Positions 18,253 to 28,151 are shown, counted from the stretch's first letter. The stretch: DNA of 64,000 nt from Marinobacter sp. F4216 (GCF_019931195.1 NZ_JAIOUO010000008.1:124001-188000), one strand, 5' to 3'. Notes: generated by a model from the sequence alone, not told the origin. Made by a program: numbers and translations.

Positions 18253-18942
18253 TCACACTCCCAACCATACTGGCTCCAGACTGAGGGTCCGGACCCGAAT
18301 CATTGCTTCACCCGCCGGCCAGGCGTTGGCATCGTACTCAAACGTCACCCAGCCCAGACGCTCATCCAGCGACTCCAGGCGTTCGAGATACGCGAGAACG
18401 TCCAGGTAACTGCCACGGATTTTCAATTCCACATCGTGGGCAAACAGCAACGGCTCGCGATCTGCCGGTGTCTCTGTGTCGCCTGCACTTGCTACCGCCG
18501 GCGCAAACACGGGCTCTGGTGATTTCAGCTCCAGTGACTCCAGACGCAATGACTGCTGGGCAGAGAGCATGTCCCTGAGCAAAGACACCATGGCCTTCGG
18601 CGCAATCAGCTTGGCGGTGGAGTCGGCAATCTGCTGTTCCAGCTGGTCCAGCCGGCCCTGGCGGGCTGCCAGTTCCTGACGGAGTTCCAGAGAGGGATCG
18701 GTGGCCAGCTGATCATTGAGATTCTGCTGTTGCATCAGCAGCCGCTCATGGGAGGAGAACAGCACACTCAGCTGGCTTGCCAATGCCTCTTTCTGCTTCA
18801 GCGCCGGGGCGACACCCAGCTCCCAGCCTACAAACAGGCAGGCAATCAGGGCGGTTGCCGTAATCAGGCCACGCTCACGCAGGGGGCGTGCATTAAACCA
18901 GTCTGCGGCCTGCTTGACCGAGGTTTTAAGGGACTCAGCCAT
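18253..18942 (-). CDS. mshJ: MSHA biogenesis protein MshJ (PilO-like)
   Basis: A 229-residue inner-membrane protein with one transmembrane helix (about 23-45, GLITATALIACLFVGWELGV), a long coiled-coil segment (about 50-115) and a C-terminal ferredoxin-like domain, the PilO/GspM architecture. It should pair with the adjacent PilN-like protein in the alignment complex. Its ATG touches the stop of the preceding gene. Confidence 0.87.
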   Translation of the reverse strand: MAESLKTSVKQAADWFNARPLRERGLITATALIACLFVGWELGVAPALKQKEALASQLSVLFSSHERLLMQQQNLNDQLATDPSLELRQELAARQGRLDQLEQQIADSTAKLIAPKAMVSLLRDMLSAQQSLRLESLELKSPEPVFAPAVASAGDTETPADREPLLFAHDVELKIRGSYLDVLAYLERLESLDERLGWVTFEYDANAWPAGEAMIRVRTLSLEPVWLGV

Positions 18943-19547
18943 CAGCTGTCCTCCCCGTTACGGTCCGTGGCCACATGAAAACGGATACCCCGTTCGTTTT
19001 CCGGCCGGGACAGACGGAAGGCGCCAAAGGTCCTGCCACTGAACGCGGGCTCGTCACCCAGATTTTCAAGATAGGAAGGTACCAATGCCCCGGAACGGGC
19101 GAGGCCTTCGAGGGCAACCTGCGACTGCTCCGCGTCCAGCCACACACCGGTCAGCCAAACGTCGTCCGGGATCTGACGGGCCAGTGCCGCCATTTGCGGG
19201 GAGAACTGCCCGCCAACACCCAGCACCAGGTTTTCCACGCGTTCGAGCAAACGCTGACGACGGGCGAGCCGCTCGGTCACATCCGCCAGCTGCTCGTGAA
19301 TCTCCGGAGAAGGACGACGTGCCAGCACGGCCACGGTCTGACGCTCAATGCTTTGCTCGAGGCCACGATTATCCGCCTCAAGTTTTTCAATCTGTGCCTG
19401 CAATTCACTGGACCGGTAGTGAGCCAAGCCACTACCGGCCACTAATCCAACCACCACCAGCGCGACCAGGACCACCAGAGTCCCTGCCTGCAGGCTTTCC
19501 CGACGTGGGCGCAACTCTTCGGTATACAGGTTGACGCTCTGGCTCAT
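18942..19547 (-). CDS. mshI2: MSHA biogenesis protein, PilN-like (MshI2)
   Basis: A 201-residue PilN-like protein starting MSQSVNLYTEELRPRRE, whose NLY motif is the peptide that docks into the PilM-like partner. A transmembrane helix follows (about 22-45), then a coiled coil and a soluble domain (PQMAALARQIPDDVWLTGVWLD). The start overlaps the upstream mshI stop (ATGA). Confidence 0.86.
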   Translation of the reverse strand: MSQSVNLYTEELRPRRESLQAGTLVVLVALVVVGLVAGSGLAHYRSSELQAQIEKLEADNRGLEQSIERQTVAVLARRPSPEIHEQLADVTERLARRQRLLERVENLVLGVGGQFSPQMAALARQIPDDVWLTGVWLDAEQSQVALEGLARSGALVPSYLENLGDEPAFSGRTFGAFRLSRPENERGIRFHVATDRNGEDS

Positions 19548-20476
19548 GAACGGTCTCCTCCGGTCATCGCCAGGGCGGCACTCCAGGCAGGCAAACAGCG
19601 GCTGTCCGCGGACGGATCCCCCCCGAGCGCAGACCAGTCCAGCATCTGGACACCGACGGCCAAATAGGACGACACCATGGAGGCGAGGGGCAAGGAACTG
19701 TCCCGGGCCACAAGCTGGATCGTCGCCGGGGGCACCTGCCCAAGCTGACTCTCGTAGTAATCAAGCGAACGCTGCATCTCCAGAGCCAGCGACTGAACGG
19801 CGCTTCCCTGGCGTGCCGCATCCTTTAGATCATCGGCCGCCACGTCGAGGCGACGGGAGAGATAGAGGGTATCGTCCCGGCACACCACCATCTGCCCGTA
19901 GCTATCACGCAGGTGAACCAAGGCCGCACCGCGACCGTTCTCATCCAGGGCACTGACCAGATTGCGCAGGGCCAGTTCGGCGATATCAATACAGACCAGC
20001 TTCAGCCCGGATTCCCGAACCAGGCTCACCAGTTCCTGCACCAGCGATTTGCGGGCAGCAACCACATTCACCAGGGAACCACGCCCACGAGAGGCATCTT
20101 CAGGAAATGGAAAGACATCAGAAATGGCATCGGCCGGCGGGAAATCCAGAAAGTCCTTGAGCTTCCATTTCAATGCGTCGCCCAGTTCAGAGTCTTCAAT
20201 GCCTTCGGGCCGCTCCATCTGGAATACCCGATACTGATCCAGTGGCAATACAAGCGTGGCCTTTGCCCCACGCCAATGTCGCTGGTCAACCAGATCCTGC
20301 AACGCTTTCAGACGCCTGGCCGGCATGCACTCAACAAAGCCTGCACCGGACGACTTGCCGCCAGCGATTTCTGCCCATGCAATACCGTCGGGGCGCACCT
20401 CAAGGAAAACCTGAAGGCGTCCGCCAGCCCCGTTCAGCAAGCCGGTTATCTTTGAAAGCAAAGAGCGTTGTGTCAT
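19544..20476 (-). CDS. mshI: MSHA biogenesis protein MshI (PilM-like)
   Basis: First gene of the MSHA operon, 310 residues, a cytoplasmic actin-fold PilM-like protein lacking membrane segments. Recognisable parts are the N-terminal VFLEVRPDGIAWAEI strand pair and the central VNVVAARKSLVQELVSLVRESGL / CIDIAELALRNLV region. It should anchor the PilN/PilO-like proteins to the ATPase. An AGGA ribosome site lies five bases before the ATG. mshH, often found upstream in Vibrio and Shewanella, is absent here. Confidence 0.88.
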   Translation of the reverse strand: MTQRSLLSKITGLLNGAGGRLQVFLEVRPDGIAWAEIAGGKSSGAGFVECMPARRLKALQDLVDQRHWRGAKATLVLPLDQYRVFQMERPEGIEDSELGDALKWKLKDFLDFPPADAISDVFPFPEDASRGRGSLVNVVAARKSLVQELVSLVRESGLKLVCIDIAELALRNLVSALDENGRGAALVHLRDSYGQMVVCRDDTLYLSRRLDVAADDLKDAARQGSAVQSLALEMQRSLDYYESQLGQVPPATIQLVARDSSLPLASMVSSYLAVGVQMLDWSALGGDPSADSRCLPAWSAALAMTGGDRS

Positions 20477-20511
20477 GAATTCCTACAGAAGGAAGCTGCC
20501 TATGTGCCCCG

Positions 20512-20539
20512 ATTCTAGTTATTCTGATTGAACTTTCAG
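20512..20539 (-). promoter_or_regulatory. Candidate promoter of the MSHA operon
   Basis: On the minus strand CTGAAA (20539-20534) and TAGAAT (20517-20512) are 16 bases apart, about 36 bases upstream of the mshI start. The region is AT-rich compared with its surroundings. Weak match; other -10-like segments occur upstream. Confidence 0.35.
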
Positions 20540-20594
20540 CAGTTTTTACATTGACTTACATAAAAAATGAAAAAGCGTTAATGGATTGACGTTT

Positions 20595-20610
20595 TGTGAA
20601 CCGTTTCACA
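20595..20610 (-). promoter_or_regulatory. CRP/Vfr-type operator upstream of mshI
   Basis: TGTGAAACGGTTCACA is a 16-base near-palindrome equal to the CRP/Vfr core TGTGA-N6-TCACA with no mismatch. It lies about 120 bases upstream of mshI, in the gene-free region between the MSHA operon and the ssb terminator. Suggests cAMP control of pilus expression; binding is inferred. Confidence 0.55.
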
Positions 20611-20666
20611 TATTTTTGCAGTTCGATAACATTACGCGGCCTGTAACCGATCCCAATCAGCGCCCA

Positions 20667-20695
20667 CAAAAAAGCCCCGACATAGCGGGGCTTTA
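20667..20695 (-). terminator. Rho-independent terminator of ssb
   Basis: On the minus strand AAGCCCCG-CTATGT-CGGGGCTT is followed by a T-run, 47 bases after the ssb stop. It insulates the MSHA promoter region from ssb transcription. Confidence 0.9.
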
Positions 20696-20741
20696 TGACT
20701 ACTCGTAACGGACTTACGTTACAAACTGCATGATGGACTTC

Positions 20742-21287
20742 CTAGAAGGGAATGTCGTCGTCAAAATCGTCAACCGGCTCAGGCATGCCGCCCTGAGGCT
20801 GCTGCGGTGCCGGCTGGTTATAACCACCAGACTGGCCGCCCTGATAACCGCCACCCTGTGGCTGCTGCTGAGCCGCCGGCTGGTTGTAGGACTGCTGGGG
20901 ACGACCCGCCGGAGCGCCCTGCCCCATGCCTCCGCCCTCGCCACGGCTATCGAGCATCTGCATCTGGCCGTTGATGTCGACCACCACTTCGGTGGTGTAA
21001 CGGTCCTGACCGCTCTGGTCCTGCCATTTACGGGTTTGCAGCTTGCCTTCGATGTAGACCTTGGAACCCTTGCGCAGGTACTGGCCAGCGACCTCGGCGA
21101 TCTTGCCGAACATCACGATGCGGTGCCATTCGGTCTTGGGCACCATCTGGCCGGTCTGACGATCCTTATAGCTTTCGTCGGTGGCCAGGTTCAGATTGAC
21201 CACCGCATTGCCACTAGGGGTATAGCGGGTTTCAGGATCCTGCCCAAGGTTCCCGATGAGAATAACTTTGTTTACACCTCGTGCCAT
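20742..21287 (-). CDS. ssb: Single-stranded DNA-binding protein
   Basis: A 181-residue homotetrameric SSB that protects ssDNA in replication and repair. The OB fold occupies residues 1-110 ([24 protein letters not shown]... split around [12 protein letters not shown]). A Gly/Gln/Pro-rich flexible linker follows, and the acidic tip DDFDDDIPF that binds repair partners ends the chain. CAGGAG ribosome site before the ATG. It follows the MFS gene by 45 bases and lies near uvrA, an old linkage in gammaproteobacteria. Confidence 0.97.
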   Translation of the reverse strand: MARGVNKVILIGNLGQDPETRYTPSGNAVVNLNLATDESYKDRQTGQMVPKTEWHRIVMFGKIAEVAGQYLRKGSKVYIEGKLQTRKWQDQSGQDRYTTEVVVDINGQMQMLDSRGEGGGMGQGAPAGRPQQSYNQPAAQQQPQGGGYQGGQSGGYNQPAPQQPQGGMPEPVDDFDDDIPF

Positions 21288-21332
21288 GCTTTGCTCCTGA
21301 CTGAGTATCCCGGGAAAATCGGGCGTTCAAAT

Positions 21333-22703
21333 TTAAGAACCTTCACCCTGCCGAACGAATGCAACATTCGACAGCAAAGCTTCATCAAACTGTTGGCGAT
21401 CCACTTTCAGATAGGCTGTCGCCGCCTCTTCGACAATCACCACGTCTTTCACGCCGGGCAATTTCCGAAGATCGTCATCGATCTGGTCGAACTGGTCACC
21501 AACTACTTGCTGCAACTGTACCACGAAACTGGTCGTGTATCCCGGGCTTGGCATCGTCATCGCGATCAGCAACCACACGCCCAAAACACCGACCATAAGC
21601 CAGAGTACACCGGTAAAACCGACGGCTTCCAGCAGGACGCCCCCCAGTGCCCCGCCAAGGAAGGCACCGAAAAACTGGGACGTCGAATACACGCCCATGG
21701 CGGTTCCTTTACTCGCAGCTGGGGCTTCCTTGCTGATCAGCGACGGCAGACTGGCTTCCAGCAGATTGAACGCCATGAAGAACGCAAACAACACCCCCCA
21801 GGCCACAACCAGGCCGGTGGTCGCCGAGGTCAGCGCCGCCGTGGCCAGCGTAAGCAGGGCAATGGCGCCGCACAGAATCGGCTTCATCTTGCGCTTCTTC
21901 TCACCAATGATGATGAACGGCACCATGGCAAAGAACGAGGTGACCATCACGCTCAGGTAAAACCACCAGTGAGACTTACTGGCCAGCCCGAGCTGATCCT
22001 GCAGGATGGAGGGAAACAACAGAAACAACGCCGTCAGAACAAAATGAAGCGCAAAGATACCGAAATCCAGCCGCAGCAGGCGACGATCGGACAAGACGGT
22101 GCTCAACATTTCCTTTGCCGGATGGGTATCCGCGCTGTTTTTATGCTGATGCGGCGTTGGAACCAGACGATTAACAATCACCAGCGCGATCAGTGCAAGC
22201 ACCGCGGTGGCGTAAAAGATGCCGGAAAGCCCCCAGATGCTCCCTAGCAAGGGCCCCAGAACCAAGGACACCGAGAACGACAAACCAATGGAAATACCCA
22301 CCGTGGCCATCGCCTTGGTGCGCTCTTCCTCCCGGGTCAAATCACTCAGCAACGCCATCAAGACACTGGCAATGGCACCGGCGCCCTGAAGAATCCGCCC
22401 CAGAATGACAACGTATATGGACTCAGCCGATCCGGCCAGAAGACTTCCGGCAGCGAAAATCACCAGGCCGATGTAGATCATCCGTTTGCGCCCTACCCGG
22501 TCGGACAGCAAACCAAACGGAATCTGTAAAAGAGCCTGGCTTAACCCGTAGGCACCAATGGCAAAACCGAGCAACGCCGGGGTTGCGCCCTTGAGATCGC
22601 CACCGAGCAACACGAATACCGGCATGACCATGAACAACCCCAGCATACGCATGGCGTACACAGATGCGAGGGCCGTGACTGATCGACGTTCCAACGTATT
22701 CAT
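21333..22703 (-). CDS. MFS transporter with cytoplasmic C-terminal extension
   Basis: A 456-residue major facilitator with 12 hydrophobic segments. The loop after helix 2 reads GLLSDRVGRKRMI, the classic MFS motif A. ATG at 22703 (MNTLERRSV) is preferred to an in-frame GTG/ATG at 22733 because the family begins here. After helix 12 there is an extra soluble segment of about 60 residues (DQIDDDLRKLPGVKDVVIVEE...) with a beta-alpha-beta look like a small HMA or ACT-type fold. Located between ssb and uvrA as in Pseudomonas. The substrate is unknown; drug/proton antiport is a guess. Confidence 0.88.
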   Translation of the reverse strand: MNTLERRSVTALASVYAMRMLGLFMVMPVFVLLGGDLKGATPALLGFAIGAYGLSQALLQIPFGLLSDRVGRKRMIYIGLVIFAAGSLLAGSAESIYVVILGRILQGAGAIASVLMALLSDLTREEERTKAMATVGISIGLSFSVSLVLGPLLGSIWGLSGIFYATAVLALIALVIVNRLVPTPHQHKNSADTHPAKEMLSTVLSDRRLLRLDFGIFALHFVLTALFLLFPSILQDQLGLASKSHWWFYLSVMVTSFFAMVPFIIIGEKKRKMKPILCGAIALLTLATAALTSATTGLVVAWGVLFAFFMAFNLLEASLPSLISKEAPAASKGTAMGVYSTSQFFGAFLGGALGGVLLEAVGFTGVLWLMVGVLGVWLLIAMTMPSPGYTTSFVVQLQQVVGDQFDQIDDDLRKLPGVKDVVIVEEAATAYLKVDRQQFDEALLSNVAFVRQGEGS

Positions 22704-22850
22704 GAAAGCGATACCTAAACCGGGATTGATCACCAGCTACCCGAACATCAGGCAGCCGTTGCAGGCGGCGCATTGTAGCAGAACGAAAACCTGCCCGGCA
22801 CCGCCAAGGACCACCGCAATCAGTGCTTTCGCTGTCCCCCGGTGAACACG

Positions 22851-22857
22851 TTATACT
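22851..22857 (+). promoter_or_regulatory. Possible -10 element of uvrA
   Basis: TTATACT lies about 28 bases before the uvrA ATG in the divergent MFS-uvrA spacer. No convincing -35 and no LexA box (CTG-N10-CAG type) were found, so the promoter call is weak. Confidence 0.3.
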
Positions 22858-22884
22858 TTCCGTTTTTTCTCTGAGCGAGGTGTT

Positions 22885-25707
22885 ATGGACCGTATTGAGA
22901 TCAAGGGCGCACGCACCCACAACCTGAAGAATATCGACCTGGATCTGCCACGGGACAAGCTGATCGTGGTGACCGGGTTGTCGGGTTCCGGTAAGTCGTC
23001 CCTGGCGTTCGACACCCTTTACGCCGAGGGCCAGCGCCGCTACGTGGAGTCCCTGTCCACCTACGCCCGTCAGTTCCTGTCGATGATGGAAAAGCCCGAT
23101 GTGGACCACATAGAGGGGCTATCGCCAGCCATTTCCATCGAACAGAAATCGACGTCCCATAACCCCCGCTCGACCGTCGGCACCATCACCGAAATCTACG
23201 ACTACCTTCGCCTGTTGTTCGCCCGGGCTGGCGAACCACGCTGTCCCGATCACGGACAACCTCTGGAAGCCCAGACCATCAGCCAGATGGTGGATCAGGT
23301 TGTCGCCATGCCGGCCGACAGCAAACTGATGATTCTGGCGCCCGTCATTCGGGACCGAAAGGGCGAACACCACCAGATCATCGAGACCATGAAAAGCCAG
23401 GGCTTCATTCGCCTGCGCGTGGACGGAACGGTTTATGACATCGACGACGTGCCCGCCCTGGATAAAAAGCGCAAACACCAGATCGATGTTGTCGTGGACC
23501 GCTTCAAGGTCAAAGGCGGACTGGAGCAACGCCTGGCTGAGAGCTTCGAAACCGCGCTGGAGCTGGCCGATGGCATCGCCATGGTCGCCCCCATGAGCGG
23601 CGAGGGTGAAGAACATATCTTCTCCGCCCGTTATGCCTGTACCCAGTGCGGTTACGCCCTGAGTGAACTGGAACCCCGCATCTTCTCTTTCAACAACCCG
23701 GCCGGCGCCTGTCCGACCTGCGATGGCCTGGGCGTCAAACAGTTTTTCGATCCGGACAAAATTATCCAGAACCCGGACGCGACCCTCGCCGCCGGTGCCA
23801 TCAAGGGCTGGGACCGCCGGGCGGTGTACTACTTTCAGATGCTCACATCCGTGGCCGAGCATTACGGGATTGATCTGGAAACGCCCTGGTCGGAGCTGCC
23901 CGAAGGGTTTCGGGACACGCTGCTCAATGGTTCCGGCAAAGAAGCCATTTCGTTCCGCTACGTGAACTCTCGTGGCCACATCATGGAAAAGGCGCACTCG
24001 TTCGAAGGCATCCTGCCAAACCTGGAACGCCGCTACCGGGAAACCGATTCCCAGAGTATGCGGGAAGAGCTGGCCAGAAACCTCAGCACCCAGCCGTGCA
24101 AGGACTGCGGTGGCTCACGCCTGCGCCGCAGCGCCCGCCATGTCTTTATCGAGGACCATAACCTTGCGGACGTAACCCGCCTCCCGGTAGGTGATGCCCA
24201 TGGGTATTTTGAAACCCTGGCGCTGCCCGGCCGCAAAGGCGAAATCGCAGAAAAAATCCTGAAGGAAATCCGCCAACGCCTCCAGTTCCTCGTCAACGTT
24301 GGCCTGGAATACCTGACCCTCGAGCGCAGCGCGGACACCCTTTCAGGAGGCGAAGCCCAGCGTATCCGGCTGGCCAGCCAGATTGGCGCGGGCCTCGTGG
24401 GTGTCATGTACATCCTCGACGAACCATCCATTGGCCTGCACCAGCGGGACAACGACCGCCTGCTGGCGACCCTCACCCACCTGCGGGATCTGGGCAATAC
24501 GGTGATCGTGGTGGAGCACGATGAAGACGCCATCCGCGCCGCCGATCACGTTGTTGATATCGGGCCCGGCGCTGGCGTGCATGGAGGCCAGGTAATCGCC
24601 CAGGGCACCCCCCAACAGATTCTGGACAATGCCGACTCACTCACCGGCCAGTACCTGAATGGCACCAAGGAGATAGCGGTACCCGCCGAGCGCAACAAGG
24701 GTACGGGAAAATACCTGACGCTGACGGGCGCCAGCGGCAACAACCTGCAAGACGTTACCCTGAAGATTCCGCTTGGTGTGATGACCTGCGTTACCGGCGT
24801 ATCAGGATCGGGCAAGTCCACACTGATTAACAGCACCCTGTATCCTGTCGCAGCCACCAAGCTGAACAAAGCCACAAGTCTCAGCGCGTCGCCACACGGC
24901 GACCTGAAAGGTCTCGATCACCTCGATAAAGTGATCGACATTGACCAGAGCCCGATTGGCAGAACGCCACGCTCAAATCCGGCCACCTACACCGGCCTTT
25001 TCACGCCGATCCGTGAACTGTTCGCTGGCACCCAGGAAGCCCGCTCCCGAGGCTACAAACCCGGCCGATTCTCCTTCAACGTCAAAGGCGGCCGCTGTGA
25101 GGCCTGCCAAGGCGACGGCGTCATCAAGGTTGAGATGCACTTCCTTCCCGACGTCTATGTTCCCTGCGACGTCTGCAAAGGCAAACGCTACAACCGGGAG
25201 ACCCTGGAAGTTCGCTACAAGGGCAAGAACATCCACGAAGTGCTGGAAATGACCGTGGAAGAGGGACGGGAATTCTTCGATGCCGTCCCATTTATTGCCC
25301 GCAAGCTCCAGACCCTGATTGACGTAGGCCTTTCCTACATCCGTCTTGGTCAGAGTGCCGTCACCCTCTCCGGAGGTGAGGCCCAGCGGGTCAAGCTCGC
25401 CAAGGAGTTGTCCAAGCGGGATACCGGCAAAACTCTTTATATCCTCGACGAACCTACGACTGGCCTGCACTTCTACGACATTCAACAACTGCTGAACGTT
25501 CTAGAGCGACTGCGTGATCACGGCAACACGATCGTGGTGATCGAGCACAACCTGGATGTCATCAAGACCGCTGACTGGATTGTCGACCTCGGCCCGGAGG
25601 GCGGCTCTGGTGGCGGGCAGATTATTGCTGAGGGGACTCCGGAGGAAGTATCCGAGAATGAGAGATCTCATACTGGGCGGTATTTGAAGCCGATGCTGTC
25701 GAAATAA
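22885..25707 (+). CDS. uvrA: Excinuclease ABC subunit A
   Basis: Damage-recognition ATPase of nucleotide excision repair, 940 residues, acting as a dimer with UvrB. Two ABC modules are present: Walker A GLSGSGKS at 31-38 and GVSGSGKS at 638-645, each with an LSGGEAQR signature further on. Zinc motifs CTQCGY...CPTC (about 253-280) and CEACQGDG...CDVC (about 739-765) are intact. A GAGGTG ribosome site precedes the ATG. Transcribed away from the MFS gene. Confidence 0.98.
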   Translation: MDRIEIKGARTHNLKNIDLDLPRDKLIVVTGLSGSGKSSLAFDTLYAEGQRRYVESLSTYARQFLSMMEKPDVDHIEGLSPAISIEQKSTSHNPRSTVGTITEIYDYLRLLFARAGEPRCPDHGQPLEAQTISQMVDQVVAMPADSKLMILAPVIRDRKGEHHQIIETMKSQGFIRLRVDGTVYDIDDVPALDKKRKHQIDVVVDRFKVKGGLEQRLAESFETALELADGIAMVAPMSGEGEEHIFSARYACTQCGYALSELEPRIFSFNNPAGACPTCDGLGVKQFFDPDKIIQNPDATLAAGAIKGWDRRAVYYFQMLTSVAEHYGIDLETPWSELPEGFRDTLLNGSGKEAISFRYVNSRGHIMEKAHSFEGILPNLERRYRETDSQSMREELARNLSTQPCKDCGGSRLRRSARHVFIEDHNLADVTRLPVGDAHGYFETLALPGRKGEIAEKILKEIRQRLQFLVNVGLEYLTLERSADTLSGGEAQRIRLASQIGAGLVGVMYILDEPSIGLHQRDNDRLLATLTHLRDLGNTVIVVEHDEDAIRAADHVVDIGPGAGVHGGQVIAQGTPQQILDNADSLTGQYLNGTKEIAVPAERNKGTGKYLTLTGASGNNLQDVTLKIPLGVMTCVTGVSGSGKSTLINSTLYPVAATKLNKATSLSASPHGDLKGLDHLDKVIDIDQSPIGRTPRSNPATYTGLFTPIRELFAGTQEARSRGYKPGRFSFNVKGGRCEACQGDGVIKVEMHFLPDVYVPCDVCKGKRYNRETLEVRYKGKNIHEVLEMTVEEGREFFDAVPFIARKLQTLIDVGLSYIRLGQSAVTLSGGEAQRVKLAKELSKRDTGKTLYILDEPTTGLHFYDIQQLLNVLERLRDHGNTIVVIEHNLDVIKTADWIVDLGPEGGSGGGQIIAEGTPEEVSENERSHTGRYLKPMLSK

Positions 25708-25747
25708 GCCCAATTCCTATCGGTACAATTGCGGCAATAAGGAGTAC

Positions 25748-25829
25748 GGGATCTGGGCAGCCTTTCTTCTGGAAAAATAACTCGCTTCGCTCCGACATAT
25801 TTTCCCGGCAGAAAGACCACCCAGACCCC
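25748..25829. repeat. Imperfect 32-bp inverted repeat (element A)
   Basis: Arms 25748-25779 and 25798-25829 are complementary at 25 of 32 positions around an 18-base apex. Five of the seven mismatches become G-U wobbles if the minus strand is transcribed. The apex contains GAGCGAAGCGAG on the minus strand, the same motif found in element B. Not a typical terminator, as it lacks a T-run. Lies between uvrA and rplQ, in the 333-base stretch without genes. Confidence 0.8.
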
Positions 25830-25873
25830 TCCCGTCAGAAATTCAGGAGAAGGTGACCGGTGATGCTTGCCAA

Positions 25874-25955
25874 GGAGGGTGGATAGGTTTTAGTTGGGAA
25901 AAGCTGTCTGAGCGCAGCGAGTTTCTTTTTCCATAAGAAAACCTATCCACCCTCC
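25874..25955. repeat. Perfect 18-bp inverted repeat (element B)
   Basis: GGAGGGTGGATAGGTTTT (25874-25891) has its exact complement at 25938-25955. The apex repeats element A in opposite orientation: GGGAAAA, then TGTC, GAGCGCAGCGAG, and TTTTTCCA followed by AAG. The arms differ from those of A in sequence while the apex is conserved, as expected of a family of mobile or REP-like palindromes. No coding potential was seen in this stretch. Confidence 0.85.
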
Positions 25956-25985
25956 GCCCCCACTCAGGCACCAAACTCCGGACAC

Positions 25986-26019
25986 AAAAAAACCGGGAAC
26001 CTTTCGGCACCCGGTTTTT
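25986..26019 (-). terminator. Terminator of the S10-spc-alpha superoperon
   Basis: AAAAACCGGG (25988-25997) pairs with CCCGGTTTTT (26010-26019); on the minus strand it ends in seven T residues, about 20 bases after the rplQ stop. The A/T flanks make it potentially bidirectional. Confidence 0.92.
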
Positions 26020-26040
26020 CGCTGGACAAATCCGAAGCTA

Positions 26041-26439
26041 TTACGCCTCGTCTTCGTCCACCTCTTCCGCTTCGATATCCAGCGGACGACCCACCAGCTC
26101 AACGAATGCCATCGGGGCATTGTCGCCGGCACGGAAGCCACACTTCAGGATACGAAGGTAACCGCCAGGACGGTCGCTGTAACGGGGGCCCAGCTCATCA
26201 AACAGCTTGGCAACCGCTTCGTCGCTACGCAGGCGCGCGAACGCCAGACGACGGTTTGCAACCGAATCATTTTTGGACAGCGTGATCAAAGGCTCAGCCA
26301 CCCGACGAAGCTCTTTGGCTTTCGGCAGCGTTGTTTTGATCAGCTCGTGTTCAACCAGCGACGCAGTCATGTTACGAAACATGGCTTTGCGATGCGCGCT
26401 GGTCCGACTGAACTTACGACCACTCTTACGATGACGCAT
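26041..26439 (-). CDS. rplQ: 50S ribosomal protein L17
   Basis: 132 residues (E. coli 127), a large-subunit protein near the exit tunnel. Starts [20 protein letters not shown], the invariant L17 beginning, and has an acidic C-terminal tail ([10 protein letters not shown]). Last gene of the long ribosomal superoperon, 33 bases after rpoA and directly before the terminator. Confidence 0.98.
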   Translation of the reverse strand: MRHRKSGRKFSRTSAHRKAMFRNMTASLVEHELIKTTLPKAKELRRVAEPLITLSKNDSVANRRLAFARLRSDEAVAKLFDELGPRYSDRPGGYLRILKCGFRAGDNAPMAFVELVGRPLDIEAEEVDEDEA

Positions 26440-26472
26440 TGCTCTGATTCCTTACCTTAAACTAATCGGCGA

Positions 26473-27477
26473 TTAACCGCCCAGAACCCGGTCGTCGCCA
26501 CGAAGGCTCGCCGGCGGCCAGTTATCAAGACGCATGCCCAGAGACAAACCACGGGACGCCAGAACGTCCTTGATCTCGGTCAGCGACTTTTTACCCAGGT
26601 TAGGCGTCTTCAGCAGCTCAACTTCAGTGCGCTGAATCAGATCGCCGATGTAGTAAATATTTTCCGCCTTCAAGCAGTTAGCTGAACGCACTGTCAATTC
26701 CAGATCATCAACCGGGCGCAGCAGAATCGGATCGATTTCTTCCTCTTCTTCTACACGCTCAGGCTCTTTCTCGTGATCGAAATCAACAAACACTGCCAGT
26801 TGCTGCTGGAGAATGGTCGCGGCCCGACGAATTGCTTCTTCCGGATCGATAGTACCATTGGTCTCCAGGTCAATAACCAGCTTGTCCAGGTCGGTGCGCT
26901 GCTCAACCCGTGCACTTTCCACGGCATAAGCCACACGACGAACTGGGCTGAATGTCGCATCCAGCTGCAGGCGTCCAATCGCGCGAGTTTCGTCCTCGTC
27001 AAGACCGCGCTGGTCAGCCGGCTCATAGCCACGACCGCGGGCAATGCGCAAGCGCATGTTCACTTCACCGTTTTCACTCAGGTGACAGATCTCATGGTCC
27101 GGATTGGCAATCTCGACACCGTGGTCAAGCTTGATATCGCCAGCGGTTACAACGCCCGGGCCCTTCTTGCTGAGCGTCAGCTCAACGTCGTCCCGACCGT
27201 CCAACTTTACGGCAACGCCTTTGAGATTCAGGAGAATCTCGATGACGTCTTCTTGAACACCCTCAATGGCGCTGTACTCGTGCAAGACACCGTCGATCTG
27301 CGCTTCAGTGATAGCGCAGCCCGGCATCGAAGACAGGAGAATACGGCGCAAAGCGCTACCCAGGGTATGACCGAAGCCCCTTTCCAGAGGTTCCAGCGTC
27401 ACCTTGGCTCGCGTGCCGCTCAACTCCTTCACGTCAATCGTACGAGGTGTCAATAACTCATGTACTGAACGCTGCAT
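26473..27477 (-). CDS. rpoA: RNA polymerase alpha subunit
   Basis: 334 residues (E. coli 329). The N-terminal domain (1-235) dimerises and nucleates beta/beta' assembly ([18 protein letters not shown]). An acidic linker ([15 protein letters not shown]) joins the C-terminal domain (about 250-325) that binds UP elements and activators ([37 protein letters not shown]). Part of the alpha segment rpsM-rpsK-rpsD-rpoA-rplQ. Confidence 0.99.
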   Translation of the reverse strand: MQRSVHELLTPRTIDVKELSGTRAKVTLEPLERGFGHTLGSALRRILLSSMPGCAITEAQIDGVLHEYSAIEGVQEDVIEILLNLKGVAVKLDGRDDVELTLSKKGPGVVTAGDIKLDHGVEIANPDHEICHLSENGEVNMRLRIARGRGYEPADQRGLDEDETRAIGRLQLDATFSPVRRVAYAVESARVEQRTDLDKLVIDLETNGTIDPEEAIRRAATILQQQLAVFVDFDHEKEPERVEEEEEIDPILLRPVDDLELTVRSANCLKAENIYYIGDLIQRTEVELLKTPNLGKKSLTEIKDVLASRGLSLGMRLDNWPPASLRGDDRVLGG

Positions 27478-27512
27478 AGACGCCCCTATCTGCTATCGTT
27501 GCTAACTAGGCT

Positions 27513-28133
27513 TTACTTGGAGTAAAGCTCGACGATGAGGTTCTCATTGATGTCAGCCGGCAGCTCAGTACGCTCAGGTACTGACTTGTAAACGCCGGAC
27601 ATCTTGTTGGCGTCGACCTCTACCCAGCTCACCGGTGCGCGGCTAGCAGACAGTTCCAGTGCGCCTTTAACACGCAGCTGGTTCTTGGCCTTTTCACGCA
27701 CGCTCACAACGTCACCCGGCTTGACCTGGTAGGAAGCAATGTTCACTACCTTGTCGTTTACCAGAATCGCCTTGTGAGAAACGAGCTGACGGGATTCAGC
27801 ACGGGTAGAACCAAACCCCATGCGGTATACAACGTTGTCGAGACGGCCTTCCAGAAGCTGCAGCAGGTTTTCACCGGTTGCACCCTTCAGACGGGCAGCC
27901 TCTTTGTAATAATTACGGAACTGCTTCTCAAGAACGCCGTAGATGCGACGAACTTTCTGCTTTTCGCGAAGCTGTACGCCGTATTCGGACAGACGACCAC
28001 GGCCTGCGCCGTGCATGCCTGGCTTTGTCTCAATGTTGCACTTGGAGTCGAGTGCGCGAACACCGCTCTTCAGAAAAAGATCTGTCCCTTCACGACGAGA
28101 CAGCTTGCACTTCGGGCCTATATAACGAGCCAT
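27513..28133 (-). CDS. rpsD: 30S ribosomal protein S4
   Basis: 206 residues, the exact E. coli length. A primary 16S rRNA binder and, in enterics, the translational repressor of the alpha operon. Begins [19 protein letters not shown]; the S4 RNA-binding domain ([21 protein letters not shown] split here) lies at about 95-160. Confidence 0.98.
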   Translation of the reverse strand: MARYIGPKCKLSRREGTDLFLKSGVRALDSKCNIETKPGMHGAGRGRLSEYGVQLREKQKVRRIYGVLEKQFRNYYKEAARLKGATGENLLQLLEGRLDNVVYRMGFGSTRAESRQLVSHKAILVNDKVVNIASYQVKPGDVVSVREKAKNQLRVKGALELSASRAPVSWVEVDANKMSGVYKSVPERTELPADINENLIVELYSK

Positions 28134-28151
28134 AATTCACTGTCTCCTGTG

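Noticed and set aside
22704..22884. LexA box in the MFS-uvrA spacer
   Set aside because: Searched both strands for CTG-N10-CAG-like palindromes; none convincing, although uvrA is SOS-controlled in E. coli.
25748..25955. Interpretation of the paired inverted repeats as an insertion sequence or CRISPR array
   Set aside because: No transposase frame, no target duplication, and no regularly spaced direct repeats with unique spacers; only two palindromes with a shared tip.
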